Of a stretch of 37,637 bases of DNA, positions 1-8,150 are shown one piece after another. The number at the start of each line of letters is the position of its first letter. Positions within the stretch are counted from its first letter, which is position 1. This DNA is from Candidatus Methylomirabilis sp. Its GTDB lineage: Bacteria > Methylomirabilota > Methylomirabilia > Methylomirabilales > Methylomirabilaceae. The translations under genes were made by a program, and so were the position numbers. Location: NCBI GenBank assembly GCA_002634395.1, contig NSJM01000024.1, positions 1 to 37,637 of the forward strand, in the 5' to 3' direction. The notes beneath the pieces were generated by a model, which was not told where the DNA came from, ran no database searches, and was given only the letters and a program-made list of their open reading frames with translations.

Positions 1-1939
1 CTAACTCTGTTATCACATCAGGGTAGTACACATGGGCGTGAACGGCCACCCGACTCGAAATATCGCCAGACAGGGGATGGATATCGCTAATATTGAACAA
101 CTCCGGCGAATACGGAGTAGTATCAGGAGATTTAGTGGAAAGAGTGCGCATTTCCGCAATTATTCTGCGCGCTGTCGCCTTCAGGCCTGTTTTCCGGTAA
201 TATGAACGGGTCCTCCTGAACGTACTTTTGAGGTGCGCAAGGTTGATCGTGAACCGATCCTTTCCGGTCAAGGCGCGAACAGGATGGCGAATCCATCGAA
301 TCGGCGCCGTCACCTTCCACGTCGTGGATGAAAGAATAGCTTCCAGCGCTTCACGATAAAGACGGGCTTCTGCATCAAGTCCGCTGATTCCCTCTTCCAA
401 CTCCGATACACGCCCACGCTGCTCTCGCAACGCCGCGTCCAACTCCGATACACGCTCACGCTGCTCTCGCAACGCCGCGTCCAACTCCGATACACGCTCA
501 CGCTGCTCTCGCAACGCCGCGTCCCGCTCCCGGGCGAGCGCTATCGCCACGGTTTCGGCTGCTGCGGCATGAGCCGCCTGTTGCTCGGCCTGCGCAAGAC
601 GCGACTGGAGGCTCGCCAGAGTCCTCTCGCGCTCTCGAACCTGCTGCTGAACGTGGGCGATCACCTTCAGGTAAGGTGTAGATGACTCCGTTGTCCGGCA
701 GTTGCCGTGGGTGGCCTCCTGGTAGATCTTCTCCAGCACTGCAACATGAGCGTCCGTTGAAAAGAGCATCTCAGGCTGACTGCTTCTGCGCATCACCTCC
801 AGCGTCTCCGGCGCATCCAGAAGCGCCTGAAGGCGCCTGGCCAGATCCCCTGCATCGCCGGCACGAAAGGTTTGGCCTGCGGCGCCGATCCGCTCCGGAA
901 GAGCACCGCGATCTGAAACAAGGACCGGCAGCCCCAACCGCAACGCCTCGTCAATGGTAAACGAATAGGATTCACTGGTAATAGAAGGGAACACGGCGAG
1001 ATCCAGATCAAACGCTTGCAGGTCGGACGGCTGATAGGCCCCATGGAACTGAACCGAGAGGCCACGCGCGAGATCGTGAAGTCGCTCCTCATATGCCTGT
1101 TCTATGGCTGTTCCGATGAGATGAACCTGAACAACCGTTGGATCGTTCAGTTGATGCAGCGCCTCCAGGAGCAGGTGCGTACCTTTATGATACAGAAAAT
1201 GACCCCAATGCCCAACCTGAAGCGGTCGATTCGAGAATGATGATGGCTTCTTCTGTCTCTCTCGCGTCATGATGGTCTGGAAGCTCCCGTGCGAGAGAAC
1301 CATTAATCGGTCTTTCGGAAGCTCAAACAGCTTAAGCAGCAATGAACGGTGAGCCTCCGACGGCACAATGACCACGTCGGCCAGCGCAAGCTCTGCATTC
1401 AATATATCCCGGCGTAGGGTAAGCGCCCGCGCAATCTCCTCATCGCCCTGCCATGGACCTCGCTCTGCACAGGTGAGGCAAGGCGCGGTTGCTATCGGGT
1501 CCGGGCAGAACTCCCCACTTCCGCGAACCCGATGGACACGCGGGCAGGAGGTCCAGACATCATGCAGCGTCACGACCACCGGGATCCCAAGGTCCGCGCA
1601 GATCGCCACCAGATTATTGGTCAGGTGGAGCCAATGGTGAAGATGAACGAGATCGGGGCGCACGGCGGCCAGCAGATGGCGCACCAACCCCTCGGCCTCC
1701 GGATCGTACTCCTCTGTCCAGCGGCGCGGCCGTCCTTCCAGCCGCAAATATCGGGTGACAAGAAGACCATCCTTATCCACGGTTTCCAGGGTCGCCTGGG
1801 GAGCGCTTCGCCCGGAGCCTGCCAGGATTATGCACTCGTGTCCGCGCGCGAGCAGGCACCGACTTAACGCCTCGCAGTAGGTCTCGGTCCCGGCGATCGA
1901 TTCCGGCGGAAAGCCGTGGACGACCTGAAGGATTTTCAC
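1..1939 (-). CDS. GT4 glycosyltransferase fused to coiled coil and RgpF-like domain (partial)
   Basis: The gene starts at a GTG (1939-1937) overlapping the TGA of the upstream PIG-L gene and stays open to the left edge, so the C-terminus is missing. Residues 1-400 form a GT-B, GT4-type glycosyltransferase: an N-terminal KILQVVHGFPPE strand with a G-T-E-T-Y loop, and the E-x7-E motif ESYSFTIDE in the nucleotide-sugar site. Residues about 440-530 are a charged coiled coil containing three near-identical 14-residue units (VSELDAALREQRER). A W-K-V-T-A-P-I-R-W segment follows, of the kind often seen beside rhamnan-synthesis domains. The last readable part, VAVHAHVYYPDVITEL, matches the start of RgpF/rhamnan-synthesis-F domains. 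It probably adds sugars to the polymer exported by the Wzm/Wzt pair of the same operon. Donor and linkage cannot be told from sequence. Confidence 0.85.
   Translation of the reverse strand, partial: MKILQVVHGFPPESIAGTETYCEALSRCLLARGHECIILAGSGRSAPQATLETVDKDGLLVTRYLRLEGRPRRWTEEYDPEAEGLVRHLLAAVRPDLVHLHHWLHLTNNLVAICADLGIPVVVTLHDVWTSCPRVHRVRGSGEFCPDPIATAPCLTCAERGPWQGDEEIARALTLRRDILNAELALADVVIVPSEAHRSLLLKLFELPKDRLMVLSHGSFQTIMTRERQKKPSSFSNRPLQVGHWGHFLYHKGTHLLLEALHQLNDPTVVQVHLIGTAIEQAYEERLHDLARGLSVQFHGAYQPSDLQAFDLDLAVFPSITSESYSFTIDEALRLGLPVLVSDRGALPERIGAAGQTFRAGDAGDLARRLQALLDAPETLEVMRRSSQPEMLFSTDAHVAVLEKIYQEATHGNCRTTESSTPYLKVIAHVQQQVRERERTLASLQSRLAQAEQQAAHAAAAETVAIALARERDAALREQRERVSELDAALREQRERVSELDAALREQRGRVSELEEGISGLDAEARLYREALEAILSSTTWKVTAPIRWIRHPVRALTGKDRFTINLAHLKSTFRRTRSYYRKTGLKATARRIIAEMRTLSTKSPDTTPYSPELFNISDIHPLSGDISSRVAVHAHVYYPDVITEL
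396..521 (-). repeat. three tandem 42-bp units inside the coiled coil
   Basis: Three in-frame 42-bp direct repeats (starting at 396, 438 and 480) differ at only a few bases and encode 14 residues each. The near identity at DNA level suggests recent expansion by slippage or recombination. It lengthens the coiled-coil spacer between the GT4 and RgpF-like domains without breaking the frame. Confidence 0.9.
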
Positions 1940-2604
1940 TGCGCCTGCTCCAGTCGGTAGGCCTCTACGTAACGGGCCGACGGGCAGTAGATGGTCCGAT
2001 AGGTATTCAGCCCAGCCCCCATGTAAATGTAATCAACATAACGAAGCTGGCTTTCATATTGTTCTACAGCCTTGCGCTTCAGATCCCAGACCGCGGTAAT
2101 ATCAAGGGCATGGGTCGGCTGGACTGCGGCCCAAATCTCGTAGCAGAAGTCGCCATAAGCCGGCCTATACTGCTGCAGCGCCGCCTCAACTCCCACGGCC
2201 AGAGCCCAGTGATCGGGATGGACCTCTAATGTTGAAGGCCGGTAAAGAATATCCGGTTGATATGTTGTGAACAGCCTCCCCAGGCGTTCACTCAGATCGT
2301 GCGCCTCCGCGAGCCGACCATCGGGATAGTCCCAAAATACCAGTTCGTCGATCCCCAGGATCGACGCAGCCCGCCTGGCCTCCTCTCGACGTAACTCCCG
2401 GTAGTCCAGCCCCGCATAATAGCCCAGCGGATCGCCGGCCCCTCCATCTGTGACGAAGACCACCTTCACACGATCGCCCTGACGATGGTGGAGCGCGATC
2501 GCCCCGCCGCACCCCAAGCTCTCGTCATCAGGGTGGGGCGCCAGGACCAGCACACGCCCTTGTGGCAGGGATGCCACGACCTTAGGAAACTCAGGCGGTC
2601 TCAT
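1936..2604 (-). CDS. PIG-L family N-acetylglucosamine-type deacetylase
   Basis: A 222-residue zinc-dependent deacetylase of the PIG-L/LmbE superfamily. The zinc motif A-P-H-P-D-D-E is at residues 22-28 and the second metal-site motif H-P-D-H at 129-132, in a Rossmann-like fold with the typical VFVTDGG strand after the first motif. The family removes N-acyl groups from GlcNAc-type sugars; here the substrate is probably a sugar of the surface polymer or its lipid-linked precursor. The ATG at 2604 has a GAGGGA ribosome-binding site. The gene sits 66 bp after the GNAT gene, and its stop overlaps the GTG start of the GT4/RgpF gene, so the two are translationally coupled. No signal peptide is visible, so it is likely cytoplasmic. 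Confidence 0.93.
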   Translation of the reverse strand: MRPPEFPKVVASLPQGRVLVLAPHPDDESLGCGGAIALHHRQGDRVKVVFVTDGGAGDPLGYYAGLDYRELRREEARRAASILGIDELVFWDYPDGRLAEAHDLSERLGRLFTTYQPDILYRPSTLEVHPDHWALAVGVEAALQQYRPAYGDFCYEIWAAVQPTHALDITAVWDLKRKAVEQYESQLRYVDYIYMGAGLNTYRTIYCPSARYVEAYRLEQAQ

Positions 2605-2670
2605 TTTGTCCCTCGCATGTCAATACCTCAGCCGTACCCTACACCCCGGGTTCCATGCCTCGCCCCGTAC

Positions 2671-3708
2671 TCAATAGATATCCGAATCCCCCATGGTGTA
2701 GTACCACCGGTCTCCGGCGCCCTCCAGCAAGATACTCGGGTCCGCAGAAAGGGCGACGAGCTCATATGGCGTCGGTTCGTGACGAAAACCAGCCGCCAAC
2801 AAAAAACGGAGTTGACCGGATGGCGGAGGGAACCAGGCCTGAAGCGACTCCATGCCCGCTGTCCCGGCCAGCCATTCGACGTACGCGAGCAACGCCTCCC
2901 CGACGGCCGCAGAGCCGGATGGGACGAGCCAGTCCACCAGACAGGCCACCGGACGATCCTGCCAGCCGAGTCGAACCACCGCCACCCCCATCACCGTCCC
3001 GCTGAACCGTCTGCGGGCCACCAGGAGATGATAGTGCGCATCCGGGCACTGCAGATAGCGCCAGCGCAGATAGGCGGCATCACGAATGACCGCGACCGAC
3101 AGATCATGGCGACAGCGCTCCCAGAGCCTGTCCAGCCCCGCATCCAGCTCCTTTTCCTCATTGACGGTCACGAAAAGAGACCTGCGGCCCTGGGCAGTCG
3201 CGCCAACATGAATCGGCTTCGTCAAGAGCGGAACCGGACCCAGCGGGACAAACCCCGCCAGGCGCTTGCCGGCACGCAGATGCTCCGGCGTCGGAAACCC
3301 ATATCCCCCCGCCATCTGTCCAAGCCCCGCAATATACTGATTCACCAGGGGCGCAAACACCCCGGGACGTCGCAGCCCGCGCCGCACCTGCGGGTCGATC
3401 ATGGCATCGGCGATCTGCGGCATCACCACCGTCTTTTCGCCCCACGCAATCCTGACAGGCACGCCGCCATAGTGCCCCACCAACTCCCCGGAAGGGGTTT
3501 CAACCACCAGGGAATAATGACCGAGGGGATTCGCCTCGTATTTCCACCGCCAATGCTCAGGTAAGCACTCAACGCCAAACACCGTGCGAAAGAGGGCGAG
3601 AATCCGCCCCGTATCCTCCGGCCGATACCGTCGAATGACCCACCGCCCGGCCGGATCGATGTGGACGATTCCGGCGTCTATACGAGCAGTCTCCTTATGC
3701 GCCGGCAT
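2671..3708 (-). CDS. GNAT-like acyltransferase
   Basis: About 345 residues from the ATG at 3708, which overlaps the end of wzt by 14 bp. The frame is open further upstream to 3864, but that extension is low-complexity and antisense in character, so I reject it. Residues 15-120 (WVIRRYRPEDTGRILALF, then an H-W-R-W-K-Y stretch and LVGHYGGVPVRIAWG) look like the first half of a GNAT fold. A second GNAT-like half follows (LRWRYLQCPDAHYHLLVARRR, near the middle of the second half). Such double-GNAT proteins are common in polysaccharide loci and acylate amino sugars or lipids, but the acceptor is unknown. The position between the exporter ATPase and a sugar deacetylase suggests polymer modification. 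Confidence 0.75.
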   Translation of the reverse strand: MPAHKETARIDAGIVHIDPAGRWVIRRYRPEDTGRILALFRTVFGVECLPEHWRWKYEANPLGHYSLVVETPSGELVGHYGGVPVRIAWGEKTVVMPQIADAMIDPQVRRGLRRPGVFAPLVNQYIAGLGQMAGGYGFPTPEHLRAGKRLAGFVPLGPVPLLTKPIHVGATAQGRRSLFVTVNEEKELDAGLDRLWERCRHDLSVAVIRDAAYLRWRYLQCPDAHYHLLVARRRFSGTVMGVAVVRLGWQDRPVACLVDWLVPSGSAAVGEALLAYVEWLAGTAGMESLQAWFPPPSGQLRFLLAAGFRHEPTPYELVALSADPSILLEGAGDRWYYTMGDSDIY

Positions 3709-4930
3709 GACGCGTTGCAGGCACGGCCGCCTCCGCCGGCAGGCATTCAGCCTCCAGCTCCCACTGGTGGGGCAGCAATGCCAGGCCAGCGGCTTGGATA
3801 TTCTGCACGACGTTGAAGGGACACTGGCGCTCAAGCCGATCATAGACGTGAAGGCCATGCTCATCCAGCAAAAAGACCGTCACCGTGTACTGCCCGCTCA
3901 GCAGTGGCAGACGCGGCAGACGCAGGCAGACTCGCCCACCCGTAGGGAACGGGGTCGTACCTGCAACATGAGTCGCGGTTCCAAACACCTGGACGGCATC
4001 ATTCCGGTCAATACAGATTCCCACGTGTACAGGAGTAGGCGGGTTCGGAACGCAGTAGTCAACAGACACCACCAGATCCTCCCCGGTCACAAACTGGTCG
4101 CACGATCGGTCCGCACTGCGGCGGCCGACTAAGACCTGTGAGATCCAGGGAAACGCCTGCGGCGCTCGCTCAACGGCCGGAAGCGAACGAGCGGGCGCGT
4201 CACGCTCTCGCAGGTAGTTCTCATAGGCGGCTATGACCGAAGCGGTGTCGCCCGCCTTCGCGACCTGCCCATCCTTCAGCCAGATTGCCTCGGAACAGAC
4301 CATCCGAACCTGGTACAGACTGTGGGAGCAAAAGAGGATCGTTTTACCCGCCTTCCGGAAGCGCTCGATGCGATCGATGCACCGTTTCTGGAAGTACTGG
4401 TCTCCCACCGCGAGCGCCTCATCGACGATCAAGATGTCCGGATCCACGCTTGTGGCGACGGCGAACGCCAGGCGAACGTACATGCCGCTGGAGTAGATCT
4501 TGATCGGCCGGTCGAAAAAGTCGCCGATCTCGGCAAAGTCGGCAATCTCCGACAACCGCTGTTCCATCTCCTGTGGCGGGATGCCCAGAATGGTCCCGCT
4601 CATCATGGCGTTCTCTCGCCCTGTAAACTCGTGGTTGAAGCCGGTCCCCAACTCCAGAATCGTTGAGATCATCCCGTGAGTGGTAACCTGCCCGGCAGTC
4701 GGTCGCAGGACGCCGGCCACAAGCTGCAGCAGGGTACTCTTGCCGGCGCCATTATCCCCGATGAGGCCGATGGTCGAACCTGTCTTGATCTGGAGGCTCA
4801 CGTCCCGAATGGCCCAGAACGGCTGGTGATAGCTGCGACGGCCGCGACAGATGAACTCCTTCAGGCGGTCTTTCGGGCTGGCGTAGATCCGGTAGGCCTT
4901 CGAGACCTGGCGCGCCTCAATGGCGAACAT
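3695..4930 (-). CDS. wzt: polysaccharide ABC exporter ATP-binding protein (Wzt-type) with C-terminal domain
   Basis: A 411-residue ABC ATPase. Walker A (GDNGAGKST) lies at residues 58-66, the signature SSGMYVR at about 147-153, Walker B plus catalytic Glu (ILIVDEA) at about 166-172, and the switch His in the SHS motif. The nucleotide-binding domain ends near residue 245; the remaining 165 residues form a beta-rich extension typical of Wzt proteins that recognise the modified end of the O-antigen or capsule chain. With the permease encoded just upstream it exports a finished, lipid-linked glycan across the inner membrane. Its ATG overlaps the permease stop (TGATG at 4928-4932), which enforces coupled translation. 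Confidence 0.95.
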   Translation of the reverse strand: MFAIEARQVSKAYRIYASPKDRLKEFICRGRRSYHQPFWAIRDVSLQIKTGSTIGLIGDNGAGKSTLLQLVAGVLRPTAGQVTTHGMISTILELGTGFNHEFTGRENAMMSGTILGIPPQEMEQRLSEIADFAEIGDFFDRPIKIYSSGMYVRLAFAVATSVDPDILIVDEALAVGDQYFQKRCIDRIERFRKAGKTILFCSHSLYQVRMVCSEAIWLKDGQVAKAGDTASVIAAYENYLRERDAPARSLPAVERAPQAFPWISQVLVGRRSADRSCDQFVTGEDLVVSVDYCVPNPPTPVHVGICIDRNDAVQVFGTATHVAGTTPFPTGGRVCLRLPRLPLLSGQYTVTVFLLDEHGLHVYDRLERQCPFNVVQNIQAAGLALLPHQWELEAECLPAEAAVPATRHAGA

Positions 4931-5724
4931 CAGAGTACATCAGCAAAGGCAGGTTGAAGCCGGGTGAACAGTCGGTAGCCCATAATGAAGACCACCACGC
5001 CGATCGACGCCAGAAAGGCAACGCTCCCCCACGACGGGAGCTGCCCCCTGAGGATCAGGCTCCGATAGGCCTCCACAAGGGCGTACATCGGGTTCACCAC
5101 CAGGAGGGGCTGCAAGCCCTGGGGAACCACAGACGGTGGATAGAAGATCGGCGTCAGGAAGATCCCGAGGGTCAACATCATGCCGAGCATTTGACCAAGG
5201 TCCCGGATGAATACCGTAACGCCTGCGACGATCCAGGCGAGCCCTGTGGTGATTGCGAACTGCAAGATGAAGATAACCGGCAGCAGCAGCATCACCGGAT
5301 AGATGGGATGCCCGACGAGCAGCAGAGCGGCCAGAAGGATGACGAATCCAATGAACTGGTTGATGATACCCACAATGACCGGATAGATAGGGAGGATCTC
5401 AGAAGGGAAGATCGCCCGCTTGATCAGGTTCGAGTGCTCCAGGATGACGCCCGTAGAACGATTGAGCCCCTCGGCGAGCGCATTCCACGGCAACATCCCG
5501 CAGAAGAGATAAATTGCAAACTGCTCGGTTCCCTCGCTGGTGGCGCCCACCCGGACCTTCATGATGGTCGAAAAGACAAAGGTGTAAAGCGCCAGCATGA
5601 TGAGCGGGTGGATGACCGACCAGAACAGCCCGACTACAGATCCCTTATAGCGAGCCAGCAGGTCTCGTTTGGCGAAACTCCAAATGAGGGCTCGGTGACG
5701 CCAGAGCCCAGAGATGCCATCCAT
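4930..5724 (-). CDS. wzm: polysaccharide ABC exporter permease (Wzm-type, ABC-2)
   Basis: A 264-residue ABC-2 permease with six predicted membrane segments, the conserved N-terminal amphipathic region FAKRDLLARYKGSVVGLFWS and the C-terminal NPMYALVEAYRSL segment typical of Wzm/KpsM/TagG proteins. I choose the ATG at 5724 because it has a GGAGG ribosome-binding site five bases upstream. The alternative ATG at 5781 falls upstream of the transcription start predicted from the promoter at 5780-5809. It is the first gene of the leftward export operon and is coupled to wzt by a TGATG overlap. It forms the transmembrane channel for the polymer. Confidence 0.94.
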   Translation of the reverse strand: MDGISGLWRHRALIWSFAKRDLLARYKGSVVGLFWSVIHPLIMLALYTFVFSTIMKVRVGATSEGTEQFAIYLFCGMLPWNALAEGLNRSTGVILEHSNLIKRAIFPSEILPIYPVIVGIINQFIGFVILLAALLLVGHPIYPVMLLLPVIFILQFAITTGLAWIVAGVTVFIRDLGQMLGMMLTLGIFLTPIFYPPSVVPQGLQPLLVVNPMYALVEAYRSLILRGQLPSWGSVAFLASIGVVVFIMGYRLFTRLQPAFADVL

Positions 5725-5779
5725 TACGCCTCCGTACACGTAGGGCCTGCCGGCAACGGCCCTCGCTACATGACAATTC

Positions 5780-5809
5780 ACTATACGAGTCGCCCGGCAC
5801 CATCGTCAA
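5780..5809 (-). promoter_or_regulatory. sigma70-type promoter of the wzm-wzt operon
   Basis: On the minus strand, -35 TTGACG (5804-5809) and -10 TATAGT (5780-5785) are separated by 18 bp, giving a leader of about 50 bases before the wzm ATG at 5724. Confidence 0.65.
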
Positions 5810-5878
5810 GGAAATTGTCCTCAGGAGCCGCTGGCCTTTCTTCGCGGGAAGCCAATGGCCGGGATGCGGCTGTTTAGC

Positions 5879-5907
5879 TTGACGGCATCTGTATCTACAT
5901 GATAAAG
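5879..5907 (+). promoter_or_regulatory. possible weak promoter for the membrane protein gene
   Basis: TTGACG at 5879-5884 is followed 17 bp later by ATAAAG at 5902-5907. If used, transcription would start almost at the ATG (5915), making a nearly leaderless message. The -10 match is poor. Confidence 0.25.
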
Positions 5908-5914
5908 AAGCCTC

Positions 5915-6988
5915 ATGCTATCTGTTCACGGAACCGACTCCCCCACCCTTGCCGCCCCGCGTTCTTCCCCTCGCTTCGACACCATCATGGCCGGCGTGTC
6001 GACGTGGATGGTCCTGGGTCTCTACATTGACGGGTGGTCTCACCGTCACGTAGCCCTCGATACCTTCTTCAGCCCATACCATGCGATCTTTTACTCGGGC
6101 TACCTGGCCTTTGCCGTCTTGATCCTGCTGACGCTCGCCAAAGGAATCCTCGCCGGGCTCCCCTTCCGGCAGGCGCTCCCGGTCGGCTACGGTAAGAGCC
6201 TGCTCGGCCTCATCCTGCACGGGGCGGGTGGTGTGGTAGACATGGCCTGGCATCAGGTGTTCGGGTTTGAACTGAGCAGTGAGGCGTTGGTGAGTCCGCC
6301 GCACCTCATGATCTTTGCGGGCCTCACCCTGATCGTCAGCGGACCGCTGCGCGCCGCGTGGCTTCGACCTGAACAGGCAGCCTTGCCCTCTCGTCGCTAC
6401 TGGACCCCTATGCTGATTTCATTGGCCCTTCTCTGGTCGGTGCTGACCTTCGGCACCCTGATTCTCCACCCCATCGTCGCGCCCCATGCCATCAAGAGCC
6501 GGTGGGTCATGTACGCTTCATTCCCCGGTCCCGCGCTCGATATGGCCAGAACCGTCAGTATCGGCAGTTTCATCGTGCAAAGCGCGATCACAGCGGGACT
6601 CCTCCTGCTGCTGATCCGCCGCTGGCAACTGCCCCGCTTGGCGCTCACGCTGGTCTTCACCGCCAACGCCGCCCTCCTCAGCCTGCTGGACGACCAATAC
6701 TGGCTCATCCTGCCGTCCCTCTGCAGCGGGTGGGCGACCGACTGGCTCCTCACCAGGCTCCAGCCATGTGGCCGCCGTCCATGGACGGTGCGCCTGGTCG
6801 CGGCCACAGTGCCGCTGGTCTCCACCACCGGCTACTTCATAACCCTGGCCGCCACAGCGGGCGTGGGGTGGTCGGCAACCATGGTGACCGGCGCCATAAC
6901 CCTCTCGGCCATGACCGGCCTGTTGATCAGCTACATGGTCTTCCCGCCTCCGACGCCCACGCATCGGGCCAGTGAACATGGTATCTGA
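5915..6988 (+). CDS. polytopic membrane protein with duplicated D-W-H / S-P-x-H motifs
   Basis: A 357-residue hydrophobic protein with roughly nine to ten membrane segments and no assigned function. Two segments look like a duplicated unit: residues 39-56 contain D39, W41, H43, H45 and the S-P-Y-H motif (H56); residues 109-130 contain D109, W112, H113 and S-P-P-H (H130), each followed by a hydrophobic helix with a conserved F-x-G. Clustered Asp/His residues in membrane helices suggest a metal or haem site, but this is inference. The gene stands alone on the plus strand between two leftward glycan blocks and has no convincing ribosome-binding site. A second ATG at 5987 would remove the non-hydrophobic N-terminus. 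Function unknown. Confidence 0.8.
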   Translation: MLSVHGTDSPTLAAPRSSPRFDTIMAGVSTWMVLGLYIDGWSHRHVALDTFFSPYHAIFYSGYLAFAVLILLTLAKGILAGLPFRQALPVGYGKSLLGLILHGAGGVVDMAWHQVFGFELSSEALVSPPHLMIFAGLTLIVSGPLRAAWLRPEQAALPSRRYWTPMLISLALLWSVLTFGTLILHPIVAPHAIKSRWVMYASFPGPALDMARTVSIGSFIVQSAITAGLLLLLIRRWQLPRLALTLVFTANAALLSLLDDQYWLILPSLCSGWATDWLLTRLQPCGRRPWTVRLVAATVPLVSTTGYFITLAATAGVGWSATMVTGAITLSAMTGLLISYMVFPPPTPTHRASEHGI

Positions 6989-7089
6989 CCATAGGGGGTG
7001 AGCAGAGAGGAATAGGGGACGAGGACATGGCGATCACGATTCGGAAGCGCGACCATCAGCGTCAATCAACGGGGCCGGGGCACGACCGA

Positions 7090-8115
7090 TCAGGACCTCC
7101 GGATCATCCGGTCGCTCAGTCCTCGCAGCAGCAGCGCTTCCAGGCGCTCGACCACCGCCTCCATTGGATAGCGGGCCGCCACCTTCAGGCCGGCGGTCCG
7201 CTGCCAGGCCCGCTGCAGCAGATCATTGAGCAGCCCGTCAACCGCCGCCGAGATAGCCAGCGGATCTCGCAGGGGGACGAAGCTGGCGTAGGCTTCACCG
7301 TCGTCGAAACTGAGATACGAGGGGATGCGGGTCAGGACGCAAGGTAGTCCGCAGGCCATGGCCTCCATCGCCGGCAACCCGAATCCTTCCGCCTCGGTCG
7401 AGGCGCTGATAAACAGGTGACAACGACGGTAGAGGGCCGGCATCGCGTAGGGGTTGACATCCTGGTGGTACTCATCGACCACGTCCAGCGCGGCCTCCGC
7501 CTCGGATTGCGGCAACTGGGACGCGCGGACCACCCACAGGTCGCGTCGCTGTGTCTTGAGTTGCTTGAGGCCTTGGAGGGCATCGGGGATCCCCTTGAAC
7601 GGCCATTCCCATGGCCCCACCACCAGAATCCGGTAGCGGCCTTGCAAGGGAGGTGGCGGTTCGGGGTTGAAACGGTTCAGATCGATGCCGTACCCGATAT
7701 CGTAACACGCCTGGCCATATCGAGTCTCGATCAGTGCCTTCAGGTGCGGCCGGATGGTGACCTTGAGCGTCGGCAGGCGATAGGCCGCTTCGACCCGCTC
7801 GCAGAGCGCGACGTCGGGAAAATAATCGGCTTCATACCCCTGGCAGAAGTGGACGGGGATGCCGCGCCCGCAGGCGACGGCGGGTGGAACCGTCGTCCAG
7901 TAGGTGCCGATGATATAATCGGCGATCGGGATCTGTTCAGCGGCAAAATCCGGTACCTGCCGAAAGTCAGCCTCCAGCGGAAACCAGGTGGGCGCCTGCC
8001 CCTTGGAGAGCACCTGTACCCGATGGCCCCTTCGCGTGAGGCCGTTGGCGTGTTCCAGGACCGCCTTGACCCCACCCCAACTTTCCGTTCCCTCGAGCAG
8101 GTAAATCAGTCGCAT
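7090..8115 (-). CDS. GT4 family glycosyltransferase
   Basis: A GT-B glycosyltransferase of about 341 residues. The N-terminal strand MRLIYLLEGTESWGGVK has the glycine-rich loop of the family. The C-terminal half has the donor-site strand YRILVVGPWEWPFKGIP and the GT4 E-x7-E motif (EGFGLPAME), followed by MACGLPCVLT. The ATG at 8115 has a GGGGA element four bases upstream and begins at the first beta strand. An upstream ATG at 8151, overlapping the stop of the preceding GT2 gene as TGATG, is an equally possible start adding 12 residues. The acceptor and donor are unknown. It is coupled to the GT2 gene at 8151-9290 and ends convergently with the membrane protein gene. Confidence 0.9.
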   Translation of the reverse strand: MRLIYLLEGTESWGGVKAVLEHANGLTRRGHRVQVLSKGQAPTWFPLEADFRQVPDFAAEQIPIADYIIGTYWTTVPPAVACGRGIPVHFCQGYEADYFPDVALCERVEAAYRLPTLKVTIRPHLKALIETRYGQACYDIGYGIDLNRFNPEPPPPLQGRYRILVVGPWEWPFKGIPDALQGLKQLKTQRRDLWVVRASQLPQSEAEAALDVVDEYHQDVNPYAMPALYRRCHLFISASTEAEGFGLPAMEAMACGLPCVLTRIPSYLSFDDGEAYASFVPLRDPLAISAAVDGLLNDLLQRAWQRTAGLKVAARYPMEAVVERLEALLLRGLSDRMIRRS

Positions 8116-8150
8116 CGATCCCCGATAAAAGTCGGCCGGCGTGACGCGCA

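Noticed and set aside
396-521. Short regular repeats resembling a CRISPR
   Set aside because: Units are contiguous without spacers, in frame, and encode a coiled coil.
2485-3564. Long plus-strand open frame of 359 codons
   Set aside because: It runs antisense to the GNAT-like gene, has Arg/Pro/His-rich composition and no motif; it is a shadow of high-GC codon use.
3709-3864. Longer N-terminus of the GNAT-like gene
   Set aside because: The extension lies wholly inside wzt in another frame and is Ser/Cys/Arg-rich without family features.
4954-5877. Plus-strand open frame of 307 codons opposite wzm
   Set aside because: Asp/Glu/Arg/His-rich sequence typical of an antisense reading of membrane helices; wzm is certain on the other strand.
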